Shown here piece after piece: positions 8,256 through 15,817 of a stretch of 32,459 bases of DNA. The stretch's first letter is position 1, and each line of letters begins with the position of its first letter. Position numbers and translations under genes: made by a program. Below the pieces are notes generated by a model. It was not told where the DNA came from. It worked only from the letters and a program-made list of their open reading frames with translations, and made no database searches. The stretch spans positions 1 through 32,459 of the forward strand of contig JAUCFZ010000011.1 of NCBI GenBank assembly GCA_030377915.1. The letters are read 5' to 3'. This DNA comes from Clostridiaceae bacterium HSG29. GTDB lineage: Bacteria > Bacillota > Clostridia > Peptostreptococcales > Acidaminobacteraceae.

Positions 8256-8287
8256 AAATAACAAATAACAAATAACAAATAACAAAT
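8256..8287. repeat. Tandem AAATAAC repeat (about 4.6 copies) with an upstream complementary arm
   Basis: Four perfect copies of the heptamer AAATAAC start at 8256, 8263, 8270 and 8277, then a partial AAAT. GTTATTTGTT at 8233-8242 is the reverse complement of a repeat junction, so the transcript can fold into several alternative 10-bp hairpins. It is probably a slippage-prone tract; no function is assigned. Confidence 0.8.
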
Positions 8288-8303
8288 ATGTGATAATTAT
8301 CTT

Positions 8304-8339
8304 AAGCGGTTTGGAGAGTAAAATTTCTAAGCCGCTTTT
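8304..8339 (+). terminator. Strong hairpin terminator after the symporter gene
   Basis: AAGCGGTTTGGAGA pairs with TTTCTAAGCCGCTT over 14 positions, with three G-T pairs, around a loop of about six bases. A short TTTT run is read at the end of the stem. The T-tract is weak but the stem is long and GC-rich for this genome. Confidence 0.7.
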
Positions 8340-8345
8340 AAGGTT

Positions 8346-8537
8346 TTGAAACTATATTTAAAGTATCTAGTATTAGGATATACACTAACTTCTATAGGAT
8401 TATTTTCACTAGTACCTTTACTTAAAGTATTAAGTATACCAGCAATAAGAGCTAGAGTAATTACATTATTTATTGCTTTCGTGATTGTTTCATTAATGAC
8501 AAAATCATATAGACTAGAAAATATTAAAGAAGAATAA
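8346..8537 (+). CDS. Possible small hydrophobic protein, 63 residues
   Basis: The frame starts with TTG directly after a terminator hairpin, with no visible ribosome site and no clear promoter. The product would have two hydrophobic segments (about residues 5-27 and 35-52) and a charged tail ending in ENIKEE. Leucine is often CTA and isoleucine often ATA, unlike the neighbouring genes. It could be a small membrane protein, the 3' remnant of a larger gene, or a chance frame. The family is not recognised. Confidence 0.3.
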   Translation: MKLYLKYLVLGYTLTSIGLFSLVPLLKVLSIPAIRARVITLFIAFVIVSLMTKSYRLENIKEE

Positions 8538-8617
8538 ACTAAATTAAGTTTATTGAGAGCTTTATCGTGTTAAATAAATAACACAATTTTATTAGTTTAT
8601 TGCAAATGTTGTATGAA

Positions 8618-8626
8618 TGTTATAAT
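8618..8626 (+). promoter_or_regulatory. Extended -10 promoter of the GntR regulator gene
   Basis: TGTTATAAT forms an extended -10. A TTGCAA at 8600 lies 15 bases upstream and could act as a short-spaced -35. The transcript would begin near 8633, which supports the downstream ATG at 8660 as the start of the regulator. Confidence 0.55.
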
Positions 8627-8659
8627 ATAGACGTAGATTATAGAAAGCGTGGAGAAAAT

Positions 8660-9358
8660 ATGATAAAACCAGCTAAAAGAAAGAATTTATATCAAGAAGT
8701 GTCACAGCAGATTATTGGCTTTATAAAAGAGGGAATATGGGTACAAGGGGAAAGAATTCCATCAGAAAGTGAACTTTCAAAAAGTTTTGAAATTAGTAGA
8801 AATTCAATGAGAGAAGCAATTAAAGCTTTAGAATTAACTGGGGTTTTATCTTCAAAATCGGGAACAGGAACTTTTGTTGCAGAATTTGCTCTTCAAAATA
8901 TTTCTAAATTAGAATTAGTAAATGATATTCAAAATAATTATAATGTTTTAGAATTAATGGAAACTCGTTTAATGATTGAACCAGAATTAATTTATAAAGC
9001 TATTGAAGTGGCAAGCGAAGAAGATATTCGAAAATTGGATAATGTTCTTGATGAAGTTAATAATTATATTGAAAAAAATGGATATACAGTAGATGTAGGA
9101 TTATCATTTCATATGGAAATTGCTAAGATTTCAGGAAATAAAATTCTTTATAATTTTATTCAATCTCTTAAAAATCAATTGATTGCACAAAGGGGAGATT
9201 TTATTTTGAAGCATATTGATGAAGAATTATTAGATTCAGAGTTACGTGAACATGGCGAAATGCTAGAGTGTTTTAAAAAGAAAAATCCTCAAGAAGGGTA
9301 TGATTTGATGAAAAAACATTTAAAAAATTCTATTGAATCTATAAAATTAATAGAATAA
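8660..9358 (+). CDS. GntR family regulator, FadR subfamily (FCD domain)
   Basis: The protein has 232 residues. The ATG at 8660 is preferred over in-frame codons from 8600 on because the likely promoter overlaps those, and GTGGAG lies just before 8660. Residues 10-75 form the winged helix, with helix-turn-helix around 37-56 (SELSKSFEISRNSMREAIKAL) and the wing GTGTFV. The C-terminal all-helical FCD ligand domain shows the conserved His of HMEIAKISGN, LREHGEML and MKKHLKNSI, which usually hold a metal and a carboxylate ligand. FadR-type proteins generally repress local catabolic or transport genes until a small organic acid binds. Its position beside the symporter and opine-dehydrogenase genes suggests it controls them. 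Confidence 0.88.
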   Translation: MIKPAKRKNLYQEVSQQIIGFIKEGIWVQGERIPSESELSKSFEISRNSMREAIKALELTGVLSSKSGTGTFVAEFALQNISKLELVNDIQNNYNVLELMETRLMIEPELIYKAIEVASEEDIRKLDNVLDEVNNYIEKNGYTVDVGLSFHMEIAKISGNKILYNFIQSLKNQLIAQRGDFILKHIDEELLDSELREHGEMLECFKKKNPQEGYDLMKKHLKNSIESIKLIE

Positions 9359-9384
9359 AATAATAGCGATTGATGAATATTAAT

Positions 9385-9399
9385 AATATTCAGAAAATT
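9385..9399 (+). promoter_or_regulatory. CodY-like box upstream of the leuCDB-cimA promoter
   Basis: AATATTCAGAAAATT matches AATTTTCWGAAAATT at 14 of 15 positions and ends one base before the -35. CodY represses branched-chain amino acid synthesis in Firmicutes when isoleucine, valine or GTP are plentiful. The site position would block RNA polymerase. Confidence 0.7.
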
Positions 9400-9400
9400 C

Positions 9401-9429
9401 TTGACATTTAGACTAAGATAAATTAGAAT
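9401..9429 (+). promoter_or_regulatory. Promoter of the leuCDB-cimA operon
   Basis: TTGACA, a 17-base spacer, TAGAAT. Transcription would start near 9436, immediately before the T-box leader. Confidence 0.85.
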
Positions 9430-9435
9430 CTTTAA

Positions 9436-9730
9436 CAATAAACAAAAACTTTGAAAAGGCAAGTATGTTACTGATTTTTACTACAGAGAACTGGATTAGC
9501 TGAGAACCAGGTGAAAATAATGACTGAAAATCTCCTTTGAGTTGATAGCTGAAAATAAGTAAGCTAATTCGGGTTAGTATCCGTTACAAATGCTTGAGTA
9601 TAAAATAATTTATTATTCGTACTTAATAAGATAGTTATTGTGAAGTAATTATAAAAATGAGTGGTACCACGAGAAAAATCTCGTCTCAGCAAATAGAAAA
9701 AATTCTGTTTGTTGAGACGAGATTTTTAGT
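9436..9730 (+). ncRNA. T-box leader, leucine specifier (leuCDB-cimA)
   Basis: The 388-base gap before leuC is occupied by a T-box riboswitch. The AG-rich start of stem I (CAGAGAACTGG near 9484) is followed by the specifier region, where CTC at 9532-9534, a Leu codon, sits after TGAAAAT and before CTTTGAGTT. The T-box itself is GAGTGGTACCACGAG at about 9659-9673. It folds with CTCGTCTC into the antiterminator: GAG/CTC, the seven-base bulge TGGTACC, then ACGAG/CTCGT. Bulge TGGT would pair with a tRNA ending ACCA, as tRNA-Leu does. Uncharged tRNA-Leu should allow read-through into leuC. The specifier assignment comes from position and agrees with the genes. Confidence 0.92.
9677..9727 (+). terminator. 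T-box attenuator terminator before leuC
   Basis: AATCTCGTCTCAGCAAA pairs with TTTGTTGAGACGAGATT (one G-T pair), then a T-rich run. The 5' arm includes the CTCGTCTC used by the antiterminator, so the two structures exclude each other. Confidence 0.9.
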
Positions 9731-9747
9731 TTATAAAGGAGAAAAAT

Positions 9748-11010
9748 ATGAGTATGACAATGGTAGAAAAAATTATTGCAGCGCATGCAGGCAAAGAGAA
9801 AGTAGAACCGGGTGATTTAGTAGCAGTAGATTTAGATTTAGTATTAGGTAATGATGTTACTACTCCAATGGCAGTAAATGAATTTAAAAAAATTGGTTTT
9901 AATGATGTTTATGATAAGAATAGAATTGCAATTGTTCCTGATCATTTTGCACCTAATAAGGATATTAAATCTGCAGAGCAGTGTAAAATTATTAGAGAAT
10001 TTTCTTATGAAAAAGAAATAAAAAATTATTTTGAAATTGGAGAGATGGGAATAGAACATTGTTTACTTCCTGAAAAAGGTCTTGTATTGCCTGGAGATAT
10101 TATTATTGGAGCTGATTCTCATACATGTACCTATGGTGCTTTTGGTGCATTAGCAACGGGAATTGGATCAACAGACATGGCTGTTGGAATGGCAACTGGA
10201 AAAGCTTGGATGAAAGTACCTGAAACAATAAAATTTAATTATACTGGAAAACTTAATAAATGGGTGGGCGGAAAAGATTTAATATTATATACAATTGGAG
10301 ATATTGGTGTTGATGGAGCTCTTTATAAAGCAATGGAATTTACTGGTGAAGTTGTTGAAAATTTAAGTATGGCCGGAAGAATGACAATGTCAAATATGGC
10401 GATTGAAGCAGGTGGAAAATGTGGATTGATTGAACCTGATGAAACTACATTTGAATATATTAAGGATATTGCTCAAAGAGATTATAAAGTATTTAAAAGT
10501 GATAAAGATGCAAAATATCTTAAATGTTATGAATATGATGTTTCAAAAATAGAACCACAAGTTGCGTTTCCGCATTTGCCTGAAAATACAAGAGGAATTA
10601 GCGAAGTTGGAGATATTAAAATAGATCAAGTTGTAATAGGATCTTGTACAAATGGTAGACTTGAAGATTTAAGATTAGCAGCAGAAGTATTAAAAGGAAA
10701 GAAAAAAGCGAAACATATCAGACTTATTGTTTTTCCTGGAACACAAAAAATTTATTTAGATGCAATGAAAGAAGGAATAATTGAAACATTGATTAAAGCA
10801 GGAGCAGCTGTAAGTACACCAACATGTGGACCTTGTTTAGGAGGACATATGGGAGTATTAGCAAAAGGCGAAAGAGCTGTATCAACTACTAATAGAAATT
10901 TTGTTGGAAGAATGGGACATCCAGAAAGTGAAGTATATTTAACAAATCCAGCTGTCGCAGCTGCATCAGCTATTATGGGAAAAATTGCAGGTCCTGAGGA
11001 GGTAATGTAA
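9748..11010 (+). CDS. leuC: 3-isopropylmalate dehydratase large subunit
   Basis: The 420-residue protein is the iron-sulfur subunit of isopropylmalate isomerase, which with LeuD converts 2- to 3-isopropylmalate and citramalate to 3-methylmalate. The three [4Fe-4S] ligands are Cys300 (GSCTNGR), Cys360 and Cys363 (TCGPCLGG). The active-site stretches [11 protein letters not shown] and FPGTQ are present. Its length fits the shorter archaeal/clostridial form that works with a separate small subunit. The ATG at 9748 follows AAAGGAG by seven bases. It is first in leuC-leuD-leuB-cimA, under CodY-box and T-box control. Confidence 0.95.
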   Translation: MSMTMVEKIIAAHAGKEKVEPGDLVAVDLDLVLGNDVTTPMAVNEFKKIGFNDVYDKNRIAIVPDHFAPNKDIKSAEQCKIIREFSYEKEIKNYFEIGEMGIEHCLLPEKGLVLPGDIIIGADSHTCTYGAFGALATGIGSTDMAVGMATGKAWMKVPETIKFNYTGKLNKWVGGKDLILYTIGDIGVDGALYKAMEFTGEVVENLSMAGRMTMSNMAIEAGGKCGLIEPDETTFEYIKDIAQRDYKVFKSDKDAKYLKCYEYDVSKIEPQVAFPHLPENTRGISEVGDIKIDQVVIGSCTNGRLEDLRLAAEVLKGKKKAKHIRLIVFPGTQKIYLDAMKEGIIETLIKAGAAVSTPTCGPCLGGHMGVLAKGERAVSTTNRNFVGRMGHPESEVYLTNPAVAAASAIMGKIAGPEEVM

Positions 11011-11508
11011 ATGATTTTAACAGGTAAAGTTTGGAAATATGGTGATGATGTAGATACTGATGTAATAATTCCTGCGAGATATTTAAATACTTCTGTTCCT
11101 TCAGAACTTGCAAAGCATTGCATGGAGGATATTGATGAAACTTTTGCAACAAATGTTAAAAGTGGAGACATTATTGTAGCGGAAGACAATTTTGGTTGTG
11201 GTTCATCAAGGGAACATGCGCCTATTGCTATTAAAGCTTCTGGAGTTTCATTAATTATTGCAAATACTTTTGCTAGAATATTTTATAGAAATTCAATAAA
11301 TGTTGGATTGCCTATTTTAGAATGTGCTGAAGCAGTAGAAGATATTAAAGCTGGAGATAAATTAGAAGTTAATATTGAAACTGGTGTGATTAAGAATTTA
11401 ACAAAAAATAATGAATATCAAGCGAATGGTTTTCCTGAATTTATGAAAGAAATTATTGATGCAGGTGGATTAGTAAATTATGCTAGAGAAAATTGGGGGA
11501 ATAAATAA
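11011..11508 (+). CDS. leuD: 3-isopropylmalate dehydratase small subunit
   Basis: The 165-residue swivel-domain subunit completes the active site of LeuC. The N-terminal [13 protein letters not shown] and the [10 protein letters not shown] loop (about residues 62-71), which binds substrate carboxylate, are intact. The length is that of the short clostridial/archaeal LeuD. The ATG follows the leuC stop directly, with GAGGAGG inside the end of leuC as ribosome site, so the two subunits are co-translated. Confidence 0.95.
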   Translation: MILTGKVWKYGDDVDTDVIIPARYLNTSVPSELAKHCMEDIDETFATNVKSGDIIVAEDNFGCGSSREHAPIAIKASGVSLIIANTFARIFYRNSINVGLPILECAEAVEDIKAGDKLEVNIETGVIKNLTKNNEYQANGFPEFMKEIIDAGGLVNYARENWGNK

Positions 11509-12560
11509 TGGCTTTAAAAATTGCAGTAATTGGTGGAGACGGAATTGGCCCAGAAGTAGTAGATGAAGGTGTAAAAGTATTAAATAAACTTATTGAAATA
11601 ACTGATTTAGAAATAGAATTTAAAAATTTTGATTTAGGTGCAAATCATTATTTAAAAACAGGAGAACTTGTTACTGATGATGTTAAAGAAGAGCTTCGAG
11701 GCTATGATGCAATTTATTTAGGAGCAGTAGGAGATCCGAGAGTAAAACCAGGGATATTAGAACATGGAATTTTATTAGACCTTAGGTTTTCATTTGATCA
11801 ATATATTAATTTAAGACCTATAAAATTATTAGATTCAAAATATACACCATTAAAAAATAAAGAACCTAAAGATATTGATATGATGATTATTAGAGAAAAT
11901 ACAGAAGGATTATATGCAGGAGTGGGTGGATTCTTTAAAAAAGGAACTAAAGATGAAGTTGCAACACAACAGATGGTTAATACTTATAAAGGTGTTGAAA
12001 GAGTTGTTAGATATGCATATGAATATGCTAGTAAAAGAAATAAATCGAAAAAACTTACTCTTTGTGATAAAGCTAATGTATTAACATATGGACATGATTT
12101 ATGGAGAAGAGTATTTGAATCTGTTGGAGAAGATTTTGATACAGTAGAAAAAAATTATTTATTTGTAGATGCTATGGCTATGAAAATGGTAAGAAATCCT
12201 GAGGAACTTGAAACTGTTGTTACTTGCAATATGTTTGGCGATATTATTACAGATTTAGGAGCGGAAATACAAGGCGGAATGGGAATGGCAATTTCAGGTA
12301 ATATTAATCCTAATGGGGTTTCAATGTTTGAACCTGTTCATGGTTCTGCACCTGATATTGCGGGTCAGAATAAAGCTAATCCGATTGCTGCAATAATGGC
12401 TGCATCTATGATGATAGATGTTTTAGGATATACTGAAGAAGCGAAAAAAATTGATAATGCGATTAGACTTGCAATAGATGCAAATATGCTTACAGTTGAT
12501 ATGGGTGGAAAGTTAAAAACCAGTGAAGTTGGAGATTATATTTGTTCTAAATTAGTGTAG
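11508..12560 (+). CDS. leuB: 3-isopropylmalate dehydrogenase
   Basis: The 350-residue beta-decarboxylating dehydrogenase oxidises 3-isopropylmalate to 2-oxoisocaproate. It can also act on 3-methylmalate to give 2-oxobutyrate in the citramalate route. Visible motifs are the N-terminal GGDGIGPEV, RENTEGLYAG near 129-138, the catalytic Lys188 in DKANVL, the metal-binding GDIITDLGAEIQGG near 244-257 and the cofactor loop EPVHGSAPDIAG. The ATG shares one base with the leuD stop. Context in leuCD-cimA separates it from tartrate or isocitrate relatives. Confidence 0.93.
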   Translation: MALKIAVIGGDGIGPEVVDEGVKVLNKLIEITDLEIEFKNFDLGANHYLKTGELVTDDVKEELRGYDAIYLGAVGDPRVKPGILEHGILLDLRFSFDQYINLRPIKLLDSKYTPLKNKEPKDIDMMIIRENTEGLYAGVGGFFKKGTKDEVATQQMVNTYKGVERVVRYAYEYASKRNKSKKLTLCDKANVLTYGHDLWRRVFESVGEDFDTVEKNYLFVDAMAMKMVRNPEELETVVTCNMFGDIITDLGAEIQGGMGMAISGNINPNGVSMFEPVHGSAPDIAGQNKANPIAAIMAASMMIDVLGYTEEAKKIDNAIRLAIDANMLTVDMGGKLKTSEVGDYICSKLV

Positions 12561-12571
12561 GAGGTAAAAAT

Positions 12572-14164
12572 ATGCTGAAAATATATGATACTACTTTGCG
12601 TGATGGAAGTCAGAAACAAGGAATATCATTTTCAACTGAAGATAAAATTAGAATTACAAAAGAGCTTGATAAATTAGGTGTAGATTATGTTGAAGGTGGT
12701 TGGCCAGGGTCAAATCCTAAAGACATAGAATATTTTAATAAAGTAAAAGATATGAAATTTAGAAATATAAAAATTGCTGCTTTTGGATCAACTAGAAGAG
12801 CAAATATTGAACCGGAAGATGATCATAATTTAAAAGAAATTATAAAATCTGGTGTTAAAGTTGCAACAATATTTGGAAAAACATGGGATTTACATGTTAC
12901 AGTTGCACTTAATACAACTTTGGAAGAAAATTTAAAAATGATTGAAAGTTCAATTAAATATCTAAAAGATCGTGGACTGGAAGTTATTTTTGATGCAGAG
13001 CATTTCTTTGATGGATATAAAGCAAATAAAGAATACGCTTTAAAAGTAATAGATGTAGCAGTTAAAGCAAATGCCGATTCAATTGTATTTTGTGATACTA
13101 ACGGGGGAACTCTTCCGTGTGAGGTAAGAAATATTATTAAAGAAGTTAAACCATTTGTTACTTGTGAAATGGGAATTCATGCTCATAATGATTCTGAGGT
13201 TGCTGTTGCAAATTCATTAATAGCATTTGAAGAAGGAATCACTCAAATACAAGGAACTATCAATGGTTATGGAGAAAGATGTGGTAATGCAAGTTTATCA
13301 TCAATAATTCCAAATATTATTTTAAAATATGATGGAGATTTACTTGAGAAAATCAAGCTTAGAAAAATAACAGAAGTTTCTAGATTTGTTAGTGAACTAA
13401 TTAATGCTAGTCATCCTAGTAATTTACCTTTTGTAGGAAGTGATGCTTTTACACATAAGGGTGGGATTCATGTAAGCGCAATACTTAAGGATATTGCAAC
13501 TTATGAACACATTAATCCAATTCTAGTAGGTAATGATAGAGAAGTTGTAATATCTGAATTATCTGGAAAAGCAAATATTATATATAAAGCTAAGCAATTA
13601 GGAATTGATATAGATGAAAAAGGCGATGGAATTAGGAATGTTGTAAATAGAATAAAAGAACTTGAATATCAGGGATATCATTTTGAAGGAGCAGATGGTT
13701 CGTTTAGATTGTTAGTTGAAAAGGCACTTGGAAGATTTAAAGAGTTATTTAAATTAAAAAATGCTAGGATAATTACTGAGAAACTAAATAATGATGGATC
13801 ATATTCTGAGGTTTCGATTAAAGTAAATATAGAAGGCAAAGAAGTTCATACCGCTGCTAGTGGAAATGGCCCTGTAAATGCTCTTGATAAAGCTTTAAGA
13901 AAAGCATTGATTGATTTCTATCCTGAGATTGAAAAGTTCTATTTAGTAGATTATAAGGTTAGAGTACTAGATAGTAATGATGGAACCGAAGCGAAAGTAA
14001 GAGTACTTATAGAAACGACAGATGGTAATAATAATTGGGGAACTGTTGGAGCATCAACTAATATTATTGAAGCAAGTTGGAAAGCGTTAGTTGATAGTAT
14101 TGAATTTGGTATTTTATATAGAGAGGGAAAGAAGGAAATTACTGAAAAAAAAATGATTAATTAA
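12572..14164 (+). CDS. cimA: (R)-citramalate synthase
   Basis: The 530-residue protein condenses pyruvate and acetyl-CoA to citramalate, the first step of the threonine-independent isoleucine route. The barrel begins with DTTLRDGSQKQGISF (residues 6-20), the form typical of the citramalate synthase family, where LeuA has DGEQSPG. The metal-binding HAHND is at 203-207, followed by the GTINGYGERCGNA loop. The C-terminal domain after about residue 400 matches the LeuA dimer regulatory domain that binds the inhibiting amino acid. AGGAGG lies seven bases before the ATG. It is last in the leuCDB operon, which supplies the enzymes to finish 2-oxobutyrate. Expression would respond to leucine-tRNA even though its end product is isoleucine. 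Confidence 0.93.
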   Translation: MLKIYDTTLRDGSQKQGISFSTEDKIRITKELDKLGVDYVEGGWPGSNPKDIEYFNKVKDMKFRNIKIAAFGSTRRANIEPEDDHNLKEIIKSGVKVATIFGKTWDLHVTVALNTTLEENLKMIESSIKYLKDRGLEVIFDAEHFFDGYKANKEYALKVIDVAVKANADSIVFCDTNGGTLPCEVRNIIKEVKPFVTCEMGIHAHNDSEVAVANSLIAFEEGITQIQGTINGYGERCGNASLSSIIPNIILKYDGDLLEKIKLRKITEVSRFVSELINASHPSNLPFVGSDAFTHKGGIHVSAILKDIATYEHINPILVGNDREVVISELSGKANIIYKAKQLGIDIDEKGDGIRNVVNRIKELEYQGYHFEGADGSFRLLVEKALGRFKELFKLKNARIITEKLNNDGSYSEVSIKVNIEGKEVHTAASGNGPVNALDKALRKALIDFYPEIEKFYLVDYKVRVLDSNDGTEAKVRVLIETTDGNNNWGTVGASTNIIEASWKALVDSIEFGILYREGKKEITEKKMIN

Positions 14165-14187
14165 GACATGAAAGTGTCTTTTTTTTT
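14163..14187 (+). terminator. Terminator of the leuCDB-cimA operon
   Basis: AAGACAT pairs with GTGTCTT around a GAAA loop, followed by a run of T. The stem starts inside the cimA stop codon. Confidence 0.85.
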
Positions 14188-14196
14188 GAAAAATAA

Positions 14197-14211
14197 TGAG
14201 AATGATTTTCA
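14197..14211 (+). promoter_or_regulatory. Fur-like box upstream of the small Cys-rich protein gene
   Basis: TGAGAATGATTTTCA matches the 7-1-7 Fur consensus TGATAATNATTATCA at 12 of the 14 fixed positions. It ends eight bases before the -35. The dyad is nearly perfect. PerR and Zur boxes are similar, so the exact Fur-family member is uncertain. Confidence 0.65.
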
Positions 14212-14219
14212 ATTTCATC

Positions 14220-14248
14220 TTGACTTCTTATTATTAGCAAGATATAAT
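14220..14248 (+). promoter_or_regulatory. Promoter of the small Cys-rich membrane protein gene
   Basis: TTGACT, a 17-base spacer, TATAAT; close to ideal, and a typical target for repression by a site beside the -35. Confidence 0.85.
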
Positions 14249-14274
14249 CAAACTAGAAATAGAGGAGGTTTTTT

Positions 14275-14463
14275 ATGGGACTTTTTTTTACAACTATTAT
14301 ATCAATAATTATATTTACTTTTACAGTATTTCAAATAAAGAGATTATTAAATGAGTTTAAAAGTGGTAAATGCGCAACTTGTGCACAAAAAAACACATGT
14401 CAATTGAATCCAAAGACATGTGATATAGTGCTTGATATGAATGATATTATACCTCCAAAATGA
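14275..14463 (+). CDS. Small Cys-rich single-pass membrane protein, FeoB-associated-like
   Basis: The protein has 62 residues. AGAGGAGG lies before the ATG. Residues 3-22 form one membrane helix, then a basic patch, then a compact Cys cluster (C-x2-C-x5-C-x6-C, about residues 33-49) and an acidic tail. The layout, one helix followed by KSGK-C-x2-C, resembles the FeoB-associated Cys-rich membrane proteins. Those lie next to ferrous iron transporters, but no feo gene is in this window. A consensus promoter with a Fur-like box suggests expression under metal limitation. A metal-handling role is inferred. A damaged second copy of its Cys cluster lies at 15818-15893. Confidence 0.7.
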   Translation: MGLFFTTIISIIIFTFTVFQIKRLLNEFKSGKCATCAQKNTCQLNPKTCDIVLDMNDIIPPK

Positions 14464-14506
14464 ACAGTCTAATTATTAAAATTAGATTATCACTTGGAGG
14501 TTTTTT
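14451..14506 (+). terminator. Terminator of the small Cys-rich gene
   Basis: ACCTCCAA, within the last codons of the gene, pairs with TTGGAGGT at 14494, followed by more T. A second inner hairpin (TCTAATT with AATTAGA) sits in the loop. Confidence 0.75.
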
Positions 14507-14568
14507 ATCAAAATATTCCAATAAATAGCAAAAAAACATAAGTTTTAAGAATGAATTGACAAAACTTG

Positions 14569-14597
14569 TTGAAAAATACATCTTTTTTGTTTATAAT
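14569..14597 (+). promoter_or_regulatory. Promoter of the AAA_14/DUF4143 ATPase gene
   Basis: TTGAAA, a 17-base spacer, TATAAT. A TTGACA at 14556 is too far from any -10 to serve. Confidence 0.7.
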
Positions 14598-14620
14598 GAT
14601 AAAAAAGGGTGAGTGATTTT

Positions 14621-15817
14621 ATGATAATTCGTGAAGATTATTTAAGAAAATTAATTAAGCTTAAAAATAAAGATATAATTAAAGTAGTTACTGGAATTAG
14701 GCGATGTGGAAAATCTACATTATTTAAGCAGTATATGGAGTATCTTTTATCAAATGGTATCGAAGAAAATCAGATAATAAGTATAAATTTTGAAGATATG
14801 GATTATTATGAACTATTGGATGCAAAAAAATTATATGAATATATAAAAGAAAGATTGTTAAAAGAAAAAACAATGTATATATTTTTAGATGAAATTCAAC
14901 AGGTTAATGAGTTTGAAAGAGTAGTGGATAGTTTATATATCAAAGAAAATATAGATATATATATAACAGGTTCTAATGCTTATTTATTGTCTAGCGAATT
15001 GGCTACATTGCTTTCAGGTAGATATATAACTATAGAGATGTTACCAATATCATTTAAAGAGTATATAGGTTTTTTGGGTGATAAAACAGATTTGAATAAG
15101 AAATATTCTGATTATTTATTATATAGTTCCTTTCCGTATTCATTAAAGTTAAATATGGATTTAGAGCTTATACAAAATTATTTAGAAGGTATATTTAATA
15201 CAGTGGTACTTAAAGATGTTGTAGGTAGAAGGAATATTTCGGATGTTTTCATGCTTGACAGTGTTATTAAATTTATGTTTGATAATATTGGAAATATAAC
15301 ATCAACAAAACGAATTGCAGATACTATGACTTCTAATGGAAGAAAAATCTCAACAAATACTGTGGAATCATATCTTTTAGGGTTGGTAGATAGTTATATA
15401 TTATATAGAGTTAATCGATATGATATAAAAGGTAAGCAGCATCTTAAAACATTGGAAAAATATTATGCAGTAGATATAGGTTTGAGATACTTTTTATTAG
15501 GAAATAAAAAAGTTGATTATGGTCATATACTTGAAAATATTATTTATTTAGAATTAAAAAGAAGAGGATATACAGTTAATATTGGTAAAGTAAATGAGTA
15601 TGAAGTAGATTTTGTAGCAACTAGGTTGGGAATAGTTGAATATTATCAAGTAGCATTAACAACTAGAGATGATGTCACTTTAGAAAGGGAGTTGCGACCT
15701 TTGAAAAAAATATCTGACCACTATAAGAAAATTCTTTTAACATTGGATGTAGAGCCTGATTCTTATTATGATGGAATTTTAAAAAGAAATGCGTTGGAAT
15801 TTTTAATAGAAGAGTAA
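14621..15817 (+). CDS. AAA_14 ATPase with C-terminal DUF4143 domain
   Basis: The protein has 398 residues from ATG 14621, which follows GGTGAG by seven bases; the GTG at 14609 is less likely. Walker A is GIRRCGKST (25-33), Walker B is FLDE with Asp90-Glu91, and ITGSNAYLLSSELATLLSGR is the family's sensor region. The C-terminal DUF4143 part shows the restriction-endonuclease-like layout E(N)IIYLELKRRG, then EVDFV (328-332) and YYQVA, with Gln where active nucleases have Lys. The family is abundant and often patchily distributed in Clostridia, and its function is not established. The gene stands alone with its own promoter. It lies between an intact and a broken copy of a Cys-rich small gene, and its heavy use of ATA differs from the neighbouring leu genes, which suggests insertion. 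No partner gene is seen. Confidence 0.85.
   Translation: MIIREDYLRKLIKLKNKDIIKVVTGIRRCGKSTLFKQYMEYLLSNGIEENQIISINFEDMDYYELLDAKKLYEYIKERLLKEKTMYIFLDEIQQVNEFERVVDSLYIKENIDIYITGSNAYLLSSELATLLSGRYITIEMLPISFKEYIGFLGDKTDLNKKYSDYLLYSSFPYSLKLNMDLELIQNYLEGIFNTVVLKDVVGRRNISDVFMLDSVIKFMFDNIGNITSTKRIADTMTSNGRKISTNTVESYLLGLVDSYILYRVNRYDIKGKQHLKTLEKYYAVDIGLRYFLLGNKKVDYGHILENIIYLELKRRGYTVNIGKVNEYEVDFVATRLGIVEYYQVALTTRDDVTLERELRPLKKISDHYKKILLTLDVEPDSYYDGILKRNALEFLIEE

Noticed and set aside
8256-8287. CRISPR-like repeat
   Set aside because: A contiguous seven-base tandem repeat with no spacers and no cas genes in the window.
10752-11189. Minus-strand frame of 145 codons opposite leuC and leuD
   Set aside because: It lies fully antisense to two well-recognised enzymes whose key residues are intact, and its product has no recognisable features. 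The open frame is a by-product of their codon use.
14556-14597. TTGACA at 14556 as -35 of the ATPase gene
   Set aside because: It lies 30 bases from the TATAAT; TTGAAA at 14569 gives the correct 17-base spacing.
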